Source: Solirubrobacteraceae bacterium (lineage in GTDB: Bacteria > Actinomycetota > Thermoleophilia > Solirubrobacterales > Solirubrobacteraceae). From it: DNA of 64,000 bases. Of the stretch, positions 9,460 to 17,407 are shown one piece after another. Under the pieces are notes generated by a model, which made no database searches, was not told the DNA's origin, and saw nothing but the letters and a program-made list of their open reading frames with translations. Where the stretch lies: the NCBI GenBank assembly GCA_017882455.1, contig JADGPL010000009.1:62001-126000 (forward strand), given 5' to 3'. Made by a program: the position numbers and the translations under genes. Within the stretch, counting starts at the first letter, position 1. Every line of letters begins with the position of its first letter.

Positions 9460-9921
9460 TCAGCGGATCGTGAAGTGCCCAACCGGCGTCGGCCAGCCTG
9501 GGCGACAGGTCGAGACATGAATCGCGCGCTCGACCCGCCCGTCACGCACGAGCAGCAGCACCTGCTGAGCGATGCGGATCTCGAACCCCGGTGCGGTGGA
9601 CCACGGCACTGGCCGCCGCGCGTGCGCGAGCGAGCGGCGCGTGAGCGGACCCGCTATGCCGTCGCGGACCAGTCCGCTCCATCCCTGAAGCGCGACGACT
9701 GCGTGCCAGGTCTGTTCGCCGAAGGCCCCGCCCGCGGCCTGCCGCCCGGTAGAGGCGGCGGTGAGCTGAGGCGTCGCATTCGCGAACGTCACCGAAGCCG
9801 TCAGTCCGACCGCGAGCGCCGCCACCAAGACGACGAGAGCCTGCAGCGACCTTACGCAGAGCCTTGCCACCGCCAGGCCCGACGGTGCGAAGGCCGAGCA
9901 CACGGGTGGTGGGTGACTCAA
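9460..9921 (-). CDS. peptidoglycan-binding protein with truncated L,D-transpeptidase domain
   Basis: A 153-residue protein with an N-terminal hydrophobic signal segment (about 22-50), a peptidoglycan-binding-1-like repeat (about 70-110, GEQTWHAVVALQGWSG then DGIAGPLTRRSL), and the first ~40 residues of a YkuD-type L,D-transpeptidase domain that stops at GWPTPVGHFTIR. The catalytic SHGCVR segment of the family is absent, and the next gene begins 16 bases after the stop, so there is no room for the rest. It may be a degraded enzyme or a retained wall-binding protein. It sits 3 bases after the UspA-like gene, in one operon. Confidence 0.65.
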   Translation of the reverse strand: MSHPPPVCSAFAPSGLAVARLCVRSLQALVVLVAALAVGLTASVTFANATPQLTAASTGRQAAGGAFGEQTWHAVVALQGWSGLVRDGIAGPLTRRSLAHARRPVPWSTAPGFEIRIAQQVLLLVRDGRVERAIHVSTCRPGWPTPVGHFTIR

Positions 9922-9924
9922 CGC

Positions 9925-10578
9925 CTAGGCGCCGCCGTCGCCGATTACCACCTGCGTGACGGGTATGTCGAGCTCACGCCGCAGACGCTCGAGCTCTCCG
10001 TGCTCCTGCCAGCTCTCACGCTCGCGCGGATGCGTGACGACGATCACCTCGTCGGCGCCGAAGTCGCGCAGCTCGTCCTCGATCGCAGTCGTGGCACTGG
10101 GATCGCCGACCTCGCCGCGAGCAACGATGCCCTGCTCGTGCGCCCACGCCAGTGACCGCTCCAGGCGCGCGCGGGCCTGATCGAACTCGCGGTCGATGTC
10201 AGAGACTCCCTGGTGAAGGCGCGACGTGAGCACCGGGGCAAGGACGTCGATCTCGACGCGCTCATGATCCTCTCCGAGTATCCGCTCGCACAGCGCCTCG
10301 CCTGAGAGGGCCTCGTTGGCGATGACCAGCACATGGCGCTTGCCGGGCGGGGCGCCATGAGGATGCACCGCAGCCGCCGCCTCGTGCAGCGACATGCGGC
10401 GATCGGGGTTGGCCGCGCGCACGTAGGCGATCGCGGCGACTATCAGCACCAGCAGGAACACCGCTACGCCAACCAGCGGCTTGGTGAGCCAGCCGACCAG
10501 CACAGCCAAAGCAACTGCCAACACCCCAGCTATCGTCAAGCGGAAGGCGTCCTGCTCGGATCGGATGGGCGTGCGCAT
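9925..10578 (-). CDS. membrane-anchored UspA-like (universal stress) protein
   Basis: A 217-residue protein with two closely spaced N-terminal transmembrane segments (about 13-52), a short basic linker, then a single alpha/beta domain (about 80-217) with RHVLVIANEALSG at its start and DEVIVVTHPRERESW later, the pattern of universal stress protein/adenine-nucleotide-binding folds. Most UspA proteins are soluble, so the membrane anchor is noteworthy. It is the first gene of a three-gene minus-strand operon with cell-wall and membrane proteins. A TGTCATGACA palindrome lies 2 bases upstream of the start codon. Nucleotide binding is not proven; a clear G-2x-G-9x-G-S/T motif is not obvious. Confidence 0.6.
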   Translation of the reverse strand: MRTPIRSEQDAFRLTIAGVLAVALAVLVGWLTKPLVGVAVFLLVLIVAAIAYVRAANPDRRMSLHEAAAAVHPHGAPPGKRHVLVIANEALSGEALCERILGEDHERVEIDVLAPVLTSRLHQGVSDIDREFDQARARLERSLAWAHEQGIVARGEVGDPSATTAIEDELRDFGADEVIVVTHPRERESWQEHGELERLRRELDIPVTQVVIGDGGA

Positions 10579-10883
10579 GATGTCATGACACTACGCTCGG
10601 CCAGCCTCGTGTCATCGTGGGTAATCACGGGTTGAGGCAGTGGTTTCCCCCCTCGGATCAACGGGCGCCGAGACGGCTCGCCGAAGGCGAGCGGGTCGCC
10701 GCCGAGGACCGGGAGCAGCGGCGCGTCGCCGCTTCGTGCGCCGGGATCGGTTCAGTACTCTTCCGCAGCGTCCCGTGGGGAGGAGCCGGATATCGCGTGT
10801 CGATTGCGAGCGTAGCTTGGCGGTGCAGTTGTCATCGCCCGCTGTCCGCGCGGGTGTCAGTTCCCGCTAGAGAAGAGATCGCC
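10579..10883. promoter_or_regulatory. divergent intergenic region with palindrome and two hairpins
   Basis: This 305-base gap separates two divergent genes and must hold both promoters, although no confident -10/-35 pair can be named. It contains the perfect palindrome TGTCATGACA (10581-10590), a 7-bp stem with a GAA loop (10676-10692) and a 6-bp GCGGCG/CGCCGC stem with a 3-base loop (10718-10732). No coding frame in it looks real. Confidence 0.4.
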
Positions 10884-11339
10884 ATGCACAGAATGCTCCG
10901 CAGACCATCCGCCGTTGCCGTACTGGCGCTCGCGCCGTTGCTGCTTGCAAGCTGTGGCGAATCGACCCAGGCGAAGGCCAAAGCACAGGTGTGCTCGGCA
11001 CGCACCGAGATCGCCGCGCAGGTCGCCAAGCTGGAAGGGCTCTCGATCTCGGCGAGCCTGCTCACGGATGCCAAGGCGAGCGTCGAAGCGATCGACAAGG
11101 GTGTCGCGAAGATCAAGGAAGCGGAGCCCAAGCTGGAACCGGCGGTCAAGCAACAGGTCGAAGCCGGTACCAAGACCTTCCAGGCCGAGATGACGGCCAT
11201 CGGCGGCGGCCTCGCGTTGGCTGCCAAGGTGCCGGGCGGCATCAAGGCACAGCTGCAGTCGGTCGGGCCCGAGATCAAGACCGCGTTGGCGCAGCTCTCT
11301 GCGAGCTACAAGCAGGCCTACGGCTCGCTGCGATGCTGA
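10884..11339 (+). CDS. small secreted lipoprotein
   Basis: A 151-residue protein starting at ATG 10884 after an AGAAGAG ribosome-binding stretch. The signal peptide MHRMLRRPSAVAVLALAPLL ends in the lipobox LLASC, giving a diacylated cysteine near residue 24. The mature part is Lys/Ala/Glu-rich and helical, with segments such as VEAIDKGVAKIKEAEPKLEP that look like amphipathic coiled-coil, and ends in a Cys. It lies 16 bases upstream of the Lon-like protease and could be co-transcribed with it. No named family is recognised. Confidence 0.75.
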   Translation: MHRMLRRPSAVAVLALAPLLLASCGESTQAKAKAQVCSARTEIAAQVAKLEGLSISASLLTDAKASVEAIDKGVAKIKEAEPKLEPAVKQQVEAGTKTFQAEMTAIGGGLALAAKVPGGIKAQLQSVGPEIKTALAQLSASYKQAYGSLRC

Positions 11340-11355
11340 GAGCTCGATCGGCGCC

Positions 11356-13797
11356 GTGAGCTCGCGTGGCGAGTTGAGGCTTGCGCCGCAGGAGCTGCGC
11401 CGGCGTTGCGATCCCGCAGCGCTGCCGTTCGCTACGACCGCCGAGGTCGAGCCGGCGGACGGCGCGGGCGGCCAGCAGCGGGCGCTGCGCGCGATCGACT
11501 TCGCGGTCGAGGTGCCACAGCGGGGATACAACGTGTTCGCGACCGGCCCCGACGGCACGGGCAAGCGCGACACAGTCGAAGCACGCCTGCGCATGCACGC
11601 CGGCGCTCGTCCAGCCTCGCGCGACATCGTCTTCCTGTTCAACTTCGACGAGCCCACAAAGCCTCTGTGCTCGCTGCTGGCCGCCGGCGACGGGCGCCGC
11701 CTGGAGCTGGCGATGGGCGCCTTCGTGCAGCAGGCCGGCACGGAGATCCCGCACGCGTTCGAGAGCGAGAGCTACCAGCGCCGTCGTGGCGAGGTCGTCG
11801 AGCCGTTCGAGCGCGAGCGCCAGGATCTGCTCGAGCATGTGCGCAGCTTCGCGCGCTCGCGGGGGCTGAATCTCGAGGTCACGCCAGCCGGCGTGGTCAC
11901 GATCCCGCTGGTGCACGGACGGCCGGTGACGCCCCAGGAGTTCGAGCGCCTCCCGGAGCAGACACGGCGCGACCTCGACGCCGCAAGCCACGAGGTCGAA
12001 CAGCGAATGGCCGCTGTGATCCCCCAGCTGCGGGAGATCGAATCGCGCGTACGCGATCGGGTCCGTGCGCTGGAGCGGGAGGTCGTCCTGTACGCGGTCG
12101 GGCACCTGATCGACGACGTCAAGCGCGAGCACGCCGGGGTGGAGGCGGTGGCCGGCTGGCTCGAGCGTGTCCGCCAGGACGTCATCGACAACTACGGCGG
12201 CTTCCTCGCCGGTGCCCAGCAGAGCCAGCTTGCGGCGCCGCTTGGCATTGTGCTCGGCCGCGGCGCGGACGCGTTCCGCGCCCGCTACGAAGTCAACCTG
12301 TTCGTGGCAAGCGACGCTCACTGTGCGCCCGTGGTGGTGGAGCGCAACCCGACGTTCCCGCGCCTGTTCGGGCGCATCGAGTTCGAGACGACGCTCGGCG
12401 CCGCCGTCACCGACCACCGCCACATCAAGGCCGGCGCAATCCACGCCGCCAGTGGCGGCTACCTGATCCTGCGCGCCGCCGACGTGCTGCGCCAGCCATT
12501 CGCTTGGGAGAAGCTCAAGGAGGTGCTGCGCTCCGGGCGCGCGCAGATCGAGAATCTCGGTGAGCAGTTCATGCTGTTCCCGACCGCGTCGCTAACGCCC
12601 GAGCCGGTTCCCGTTGAGGTGAAGGTCGTGCTCGTCGGCTCGGGCGAGCTGTACGAGCTCATGCACGCGCTTGACGAGGACGTACGCGAGCTGTTCCGTG
12701 TGAAGGCCGACTTCGATACGCAGATGCCGTGGAGTGATGAGGGGTGCTCGGCCTACGCCGCGTTCATCAGTTCCCAGGTCGCGCGCGAGGGGCTGCTCCA
12801 CTTCGAGGCCGCCGCGGTCGCACGCGTGATCGAGGAGGGCGCCCGCCGTGCCGCCCATCAGGGCAAGCTCTCGACGCGCTTCCAGGAGATCGCCGACGTT
12901 CTCACCGAGGCAAGCCACTGGGCCACGCGAGCGGGGGCGGAGGTGGTGGCAGCCGAGCACGTCGAGCAGGCGATCCGCGAGCGGCGCACGCGCTCGGACC
13001 TGCTCGAGCGGCGCCTAGCCGAGATGGTCGACGAAGGCACGCTGCACATCCAGGTGCGCGGAAGCGCGGTCGGGCAGGTCAACGGGCTGGCCGTCGTTGC
13101 ATTGGGCGACTACGCATTCGGGCACCCGACGCGCATCACCGCCACCACCGCCACCGGCGGCGGCGAGCTCGTGAGCATCGACCGCGAGAGCAAGCTCAGC
13201 GGGCCGATCCACGACAAGGGGTTCCTCACGCTGCGCGGCTATCTCGAGCAGTGCTACGGCGATGGCGTGCCGCTGTCGCTGTCGGCGAGCATTACCTTCG
13301 AGCAGTCCTACGCCGGTATGGAAGGCGACTCGGCATCCAGCAGTGAGCTCTACGCGCTGTTGTCCAGCCTCGCCGGCGCGCCCATCGACCAGGGCATCGC
13401 GGTCACCGGCTCGGTCGACCAGTACGGCCGCGTCCAGGCTGTGGGCGGGGTGGCGGAGAAGATCGAGGGCTTCTTCGCGGCCTGCGAGCGTGCCGGGCTC
13501 ACGGGTGAGCAGGGCGTGATCGTCCCCGCCGCCGACCGCCGTCACCTGATGCTCGACCAGCCCTTGCTGGCGGCGGTCAGGGACAGTCGCTTCCACATCT
13601 GGGCGGTTGACAGCATCGATCAGGGAATCGAGATCCTCACGGGCCTGCCCGCCGGCGGGCGCGGAGCCGATGGCGCCTATCCAGAGGGAACGCTGCACGC
13701 CCGCGTCCAGGCGCGTCTGGCCGCGATGGCGCTGTCCGCGCGCGAGTGGGGCCACAGCGGAAGGCCCGATCAGCGCAGCCGCTCGATCGACGCGTAA
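11356..13797 (+). CDS. ATP-dependent Lon-family protease (LonB/YcbZ-like)
   Basis: An 813-residue protein with an N-terminal AAA region (Walker A GPDGTGKR, residues 64-71), a long helical middle part and a C-terminal S16 peptidase domain. The catalytic dyad is Ser659 (MEGDSASS) and Lys702 (VAEKIEGFF); the 43-residue spacing equals that in classical Lon. Architecture and length match the AAA_32-type Lon-related proteases rather than the ~800-residue LonA with a PUA-like N-domain. It would degrade damaged or regulatory proteins in the cytoplasm using ATP. GTG start at 11356, 16 bases after the lipoprotein stop. Confidence 0.92.
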   Translation: MSSRGELRLAPQELRRRCDPAALPFATTAEVEPADGAGGQQRALRAIDFAVEVPQRGYNVFATGPDGTGKRDTVEARLRMHAGARPASRDIVFLFNFDEPTKPLCSLLAAGDGRRLELAMGAFVQQAGTEIPHAFESESYQRRRGEVVEPFERERQDLLEHVRSFARSRGLNLEVTPAGVVTIPLVHGRPVTPQEFERLPEQTRRDLDAASHEVEQRMAAVIPQLREIESRVRDRVRALEREVVLYAVGHLIDDVKREHAGVEAVAGWLERVRQDVIDNYGGFLAGAQQSQLAAPLGIVLGRGADAFRARYEVNLFVASDAHCAPVVVERNPTFPRLFGRIEFETTLGAAVTDHRHIKAGAIHAASGGYLILRAADVLRQPFAWEKLKEVLRSGRAQIENLGEQFMLFPTASLTPEPVPVEVKVVLVGSGELYELMHALDEDVRELFRVKADFDTQMPWSDEGCSAYAAFISSQVAREGLLHFEAAAVARVIEEGARRAAHQGKLSTRFQEIADVLTEASHWATRAGAEVVAAEHVEQAIRERRTRSDLLERRLAEMVDEGTLHIQVRGSAVGQVNGLAVVALGDYAFGHPTRITATTATGGGELVSIDRESKLSGPIHDKGFLTLRGYLEQCYGDGVPLSLSASITFEQSYAGMEGDSASSSELYALLSSLAGAPIDQGIAVTGSVDQYGRVQAVGGVAEKIEGFFAACERAGLTGEQGVIVPAADRRHLMLDQPLLAAVRDSRFHIWAVDSIDQGIEILTGLPAGGRGADGAYPEGTLHARVQARLAAMALSAREWGHSGRPDQRSRSIDA

Positions 13798-13806
13798 CGT
13801 GGCCGC

Positions 13807-15294
13807 ATGACCGGCGCCGCAGAGATCTCGCGCGAGCCGCGCCGACACTCACCGCCCCGTGGGCGCATCGGCGCGCGGGCCGCGGTTGTCGTGCTCCTAG
13901 CACTGGCGCTGCCCGTTGGGCCGGCGGCGGCGCAGGCGGGATGGCGGACGGAAACGCTGACGCTCGCCAGCATCGTCGGCCCGATCGCGCTGTCCTTCGA
14001 CTCCGCCGGTGACGGGCTGCTCTTGTGGGACGGCAACCCGTATGCGATGCAGCCGCCGCGGCTGTTCGATGGTGGGGAGGCGCGCGTGCCGGGCGGTGGC
14101 TGGAGCCAGATAGCGGAACCGCCGTTCACAGCGATCGAGCAGCTGCAGCTGTATGGCAGCGGCCGCGCGCTGCTCGTGGGCTCCGAAGCGGTGACCGCGC
14201 GGGGCGGCATACCGCTGCCGGGGTCGCTGCCGTGCTGTGCCGGCTCTTCGGGCACGGTCCTGCGCGTGCGCGTGATCTACGCGGACGGCCTTGTCGACGG
14301 CAGCTTTCGCCCAGTCAGGATGCTCGATCAGGATGGCAGTGCGCCGGTGTCGGCGGCGGACGAGCACGGCGACGCGATCGTCGCGTGGGTGCACGGCGGG
14401 CACTTTCGCATCGCCGGGCGCAGTCTTGGGGGCGCCTTCGGCAAGCCGCTTACGTTCCCTGGACGGGCGCTGGCGCGAGAGCCTTTCACGGTCGCCCTGA
14501 ATGCGCGCGGGGAGCGCGTGCTGGCCTGGGTCGGTGGCCGCGATCTACGCGATCTGTATGCGCGGATTCACCCCGTGCGAGGTCGGTGGAGCTCCGCCGA
14601 GCTGGTCGCGCGCCTGGCCGTCCCCGCCAGGCCGGTCCCCACGATCAGGCTGCGCGCCGCGATCACACCGGCGGGGACGGTCGTGCTCGCGTGGGAGAGT
14701 GCGAGCGCCTGCGAAGGCTGTGCGACCTCTCTGCGCGCCGGCGCGGTCTGGTATGCACCGGTCGCAAGCGCTGCGTTGACTCGCGCACCGTGGCGGGTGT
14801 TCGCTGTGGAGCGCTCATCGATCGCAGCCGACGCGCCCGGTGGGGCCGTGGGGGAGGGCTTGGCGGGCATCGCTCCGCTCGTGGACAGCTTCGGCCACGT
14901 TTACCTGGCGTGGACGGGTGGGCTGGACGGGGCACCGATCGTGAAGCTCGCCGAGCTCACCGTGAGCGGGCTCGGCTTCTGGACGCCGCTGTCTGACTCG
15001 CTGGTGGGTGGCGCGCTCGACGACGCGACCGCCGGACCCGATGGGGCGCTGCTGGTGTCCTGGTTCGACGAGCGCCATTCGACCTCCGGCATCGGCCCCG
15101 TTTACGCTTCGCTGCGACGCGGCAGCGGGCGTTTCGAGCTCGCGGTGAGGCTCACCGGCGAAGACGTGACCGGCGGCTCGGGCCTGGTGGCCTTTCAGCC
15201 GTTGAGCGGCGAAGCGGTTGTGGTTTCCGGCGTGATTGCGGCCGGCGCGGTCGCGCTGCAGGTCTCGACCGACGCTGCGGCTCCCTTGCCGTGA
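13807..15294 (+). CDS. secreted protein of unknown function
   Basis: A 495-residue protein with a basic N-terminus, a hydrophobic signal segment (about 24-44) and a cleavage-like AAAQA site. The mature part is Gly/Ala/Val-rich with recurring LAW/LLSW/VAW-type beta strands (for example IVAWVHGGHFRIAGR, VLAWVGGRD, VYLAWTGG), suggesting a beta-propeller-like repeat fold, though no repeat unit is clear enough to name. It starts 10 bases after the Lon-like gene and may be co-transcribed. No enzyme motif is seen. Confidence 0.7.
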   Translation: MTGAAEISREPRRHSPPRGRIGARAAVVVLLALALPVGPAAAQAGWRTETLTLASIVGPIALSFDSAGDGLLLWDGNPYAMQPPRLFDGGEARVPGGGWSQIAEPPFTAIEQLQLYGSGRALLVGSEAVTARGGIPLPGSLPCCAGSSGTVLRVRVIYADGLVDGSFRPVRMLDQDGSAPVSAADEHGDAIVAWVHGGHFRIAGRSLGGAFGKPLTFPGRALAREPFTVALNARGERVLAWVGGRDLRDLYARIHPVRGRWSSAELVARLAVPARPVPTIRLRAAITPAGTVVLAWESASACEGCATSLRAGAVWYAPVASAALTRAPWRVFAVERSSIAADAPGGAVGEGLAGIAPLVDSFGHVYLAWTGGLDGAPIVKLAELTVSGLGFWTPLSDSLVGGALDDATAGPDGALLVSWFDERHSTSGIGPVYASLRRGSGRFELAVRLTGEDVTGGSGLVAFQPLSGEAVVVSGVIAAGAVALQVSTDAAAPLP

Positions 15295-15295
15295 A

Positions 15296-15487
15296 TAAGG
15301 TTCTCACGGCGCCCACCATGCGCAGCCACATTGCGTGCAGCTCGTCTGGAGAGTAGGCGCGGACGTCGAGGGTGAGGCAGTCCTCGAGCGAGGCAACCTT
15401 CCCGTCGGCGGGTTGATCCTCGACGCGTTCGCAGCGGTCGCGGGGTAGCCACGCCCGGCGCGCCAGCTCGGTAAAAGGCCGCGGCGA
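15296..15487 (-). pseudogene. protein-like remnant on the minus strand
   Basis: In one minus-strand frame, just after an in-frame TGA at 15488-15490, the translation reads like an ordinary protein (ELARRAWLPRDRCERVEDQ, then LTLDVRAYSPDELHAMWLRM) but has no start codon, and it continues without a stop into the 3' end of the neighbouring gene. This looks like an internal or C-terminal piece of a lost gene. I do not recognise the family. Confidence 0.3.
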
Positions 15488-15498
15488 TCACCGTGATC
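15486..15498. promoter_or_regulatory. perfect inverted repeat GATCAC-C-GTGATC
   Basis: A 6+1+6 dyad located 46 bases upstream of the phosphoribosyltransferase-hydrolase fusion gene, in the position expected of an operator. No regulator gene is adjacent. Confidence 0.4.
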
Positions 15499-15543
15499 AC
15501 CCCTGACGCGAGCGCGCCGGCGAAGCCTTACGTTGCGTAGACG

Positions 15544-16935
15544 ATGGCTGCACAGTCGAGCATACGGCGTACGGGCGCCATCACCGGTCTCGACGATCCG
15601 CCGCTGCTCGGGTCATCCAGGGCGTGCTTCAAGGATCGGCGGGACGCGGGACGGCGGCTGGCCACCCGACTCGAGCGGTTTCGCGACGAGCAGCCGGTGA
15701 TCATCGGCATTCCTCGCGGCGGGGTGCCGGTAGCCGCCGAGGTCGCGCGAGCGCTCGGTGCGCCGCTCGACGTGGCGGTGGTGCGCAAGATCGGGGCGCC
15801 GCAGAACCCCGAGTACGCCATCGGTGCGCTCGCGGAGGGGGGCGTGCAGGTGCTCAGCGATGAGACCGCGCGTGCGATAGGCCTCTCCAGCGCCGCCGCG
15901 CAAGCGCTCATTGCACGCGTCGCGAGCGAGCTCTCCGAGCGGACTCGTCGCTACCGCGGGAGCCGCGCGCCGGCCGAGCTGACGGGGCGCACAGCGATCC
16001 TCGTCGACGACGGCCTCGCGACAGGCCGCTCCGCGCGCGCGGCGCTGCGATCGCTGCGCGCGCGCGGTGCGGCCCGCGTGATCCTCGCCATGCCCGTCGC
16101 GGCGCCAGAGTCGGTGGAAGCGTTGCGCGAGGAGGCAGATGAGATCGTCTGCGTCGAGCTGCCGGAGGACCTGTGGGCCGTCGGCCTCTGGTATGAGGAC
16201 TTCCAGCCGACCACCGACGAGGAGGTCGCCGCGCTGCTGGACGAGGGGGTCAAGCGCATCGCACGCCAGCCAGCAGGTGATGCGCCACTCTCGTACGAGG
16301 TCACGATCGCTCTCGACCCACACGTGTCGCTCGGCGGCGAGCTCAACATCCCGACAGCAGCCGAGGGCATCGTCGCGTTTGCTCACGGCAGCGGCTCGAG
16401 CCGGCTCAGCCCACGTAACCGCGCCGTGGCGAGTGCGCTCAACGAAGCGGGCTACGCGACGTTGCTGTTCGACCTGCTCACCCCGCGCGAGGAGATGGAC
16501 CGGGCCAATGTGTTCGACATCCCGCTGCTCGCCTCACGGCTCGTCGCGGCAAGCACCTGGCTTTCAGAGCGCAGCGCGTCCGCAGGTCTGCTGCTCGCCT
16601 ACTTCGGCGCCAGCACGGGCGCCGCGGCCGCGCTGACGGCCGCCGCAGAGCTGGGCGATCGGGTGTTCGCGGTGATCTCGCGCGGTGGACGTCCTGACCT
16701 CGCACGGAACCTCGGCGCCGTGAGCGCGCCGACGCTGCTGATCGTGGGTGGCGCCGACTATCAGGTGCTCGAGCTCAACCGCGAAGCCCAGCGGCAGTTG
16801 CGCTGCCCCAGCGAGCTCGCCGTCGTACCGGATGCAACCCATCTCTTCGAGGAGCCCGGTGCGATGGAAGAGGTCAGCCGCCTGGCGATCGACTGGCTGC
16901 AGCGTTACCTGCTCAGGCGGTCATCAGCACCCTGA
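15544..16935 (+). CDS. phosphoribosyltransferase fused to alpha/beta hydrolase
   Basis: A 463-residue two-domain protein. Residues ~28-225 form a type I phosphoribosyltransferase with the PRPP loop ILVDDGLATG (152-161). Residues ~245-463 form a dienelactone-hydrolase-like alpha/beta hydrolase with nucleophile Ser357 in GASTG, a probable acid in GGADYQVLE and a His in DATHLFEEPG. Both active sites look intact. Fusions of this kind occur in actinobacteria and proteobacteria, but substrates are unknown to me. A dyad repeat lies 46 bases upstream. It stands alone on its transcript. Confidence 0.85.
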   Translation: MAAQSSIRRTGAITGLDDPPLLGSSRACFKDRRDAGRRLATRLERFRDEQPVIIGIPRGGVPVAAEVARALGAPLDVAVVRKIGAPQNPEYAIGALAEGGVQVLSDETARAIGLSSAAAQALIARVASELSERTRRYRGSRAPAELTGRTAILVDDGLATGRSARAALRSLRARGAARVILAMPVAAPESVEALREEADEIVCVELPEDLWAVGLWYEDFQPTTDEEVAALLDEGVKRIARQPAGDAPLSYEVTIALDPHVSLGGELNIPTAAEGIVAFAHGSGSSRLSPRNRAVASALNEAGYATLLFDLLTPREEMDRANVFDIPLLASRLVAASTWLSERSASAGLLLAYFGASTGAAAALTAAAELGDRVFAVISRGGRPDLARNLGAVSAPTLLIVGGADYQVLELNREAQRQLRCPSELAVVPDATHLFEEPGAMEEVSRLAIDWLQRYLLRRSSAP

Positions 16936-17025
16936 AGCTGTCGGGCAGGATCGCCAGCACGGCGCAGACGGCTGGCCTCTGGGACCCGCTCGATCGTGAT
17001 CGCTGCAAGGTAGGCGGCGGCCCCG

Positions 17026-17214
17026 GTGCGGTACTTCAACGCGGACCGTGATGGCCCGGTGGGCTTCTCGGCGATCCGCCTCTCCTTTGAGCTTGAGACG
17101 GACGCGGACACAGAGCAGCTGGCGACGCTCGAGCGACTAACCGAGCGCTACTGCGTGGTCCTTCAGACGATCGTCCGCCCGCCAGCGCTTACGACGTCTG
17201 TGGCCTGCATCTAA
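17026..17214 (+). pseudogene. OsmC-family C-terminal fragment
   Basis: A 62-codon frame whose middle reads VGFSAIRLSFELETDADTEQ and TERYCVVLQTIVRPP, which matches the C-terminal part of OsmC/Ohr-like peroxiredoxin-fold proteins including the TERYC cysteine. The N-terminal ~70 residues with the first catalytic Cys are missing upstream, where no continuation is found in any frame. It is therefore a remnant, within a 472-base gap (16936-17407) otherwise free of genes. Confidence 0.5.
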
Positions 17215-17220
17215 CGGAAC

Positions 17221-17248
17221 GGCGGCTTTGGTCATCGGCAATGCCGCC
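17221..17248 (+). terminator. possible hairpin GGCGGC...GCCGCC
   Basis: A 6-bp GC stem with a 16-base loop followed by AAAA on the plus strand, just after the OsmC remnant. The long loop and missing T-run make it a weak terminator candidate. Confidence 0.25.
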
Positions 17249-17407
17249 AAAACGCTGCGCATGCAACTCCGCGATGCCATGCTGAGTGCCTCCCCGGCAT
17301 TTGCGTCATTCGATCACCGAGACCACTCCAGTGTGTGAGGCGCTCGATTCCCTTCGTCGCAGGCCCATCGCTGCAGGTGCAGGCGGAACATCTGCGAGGA
17401 TCCCCGC

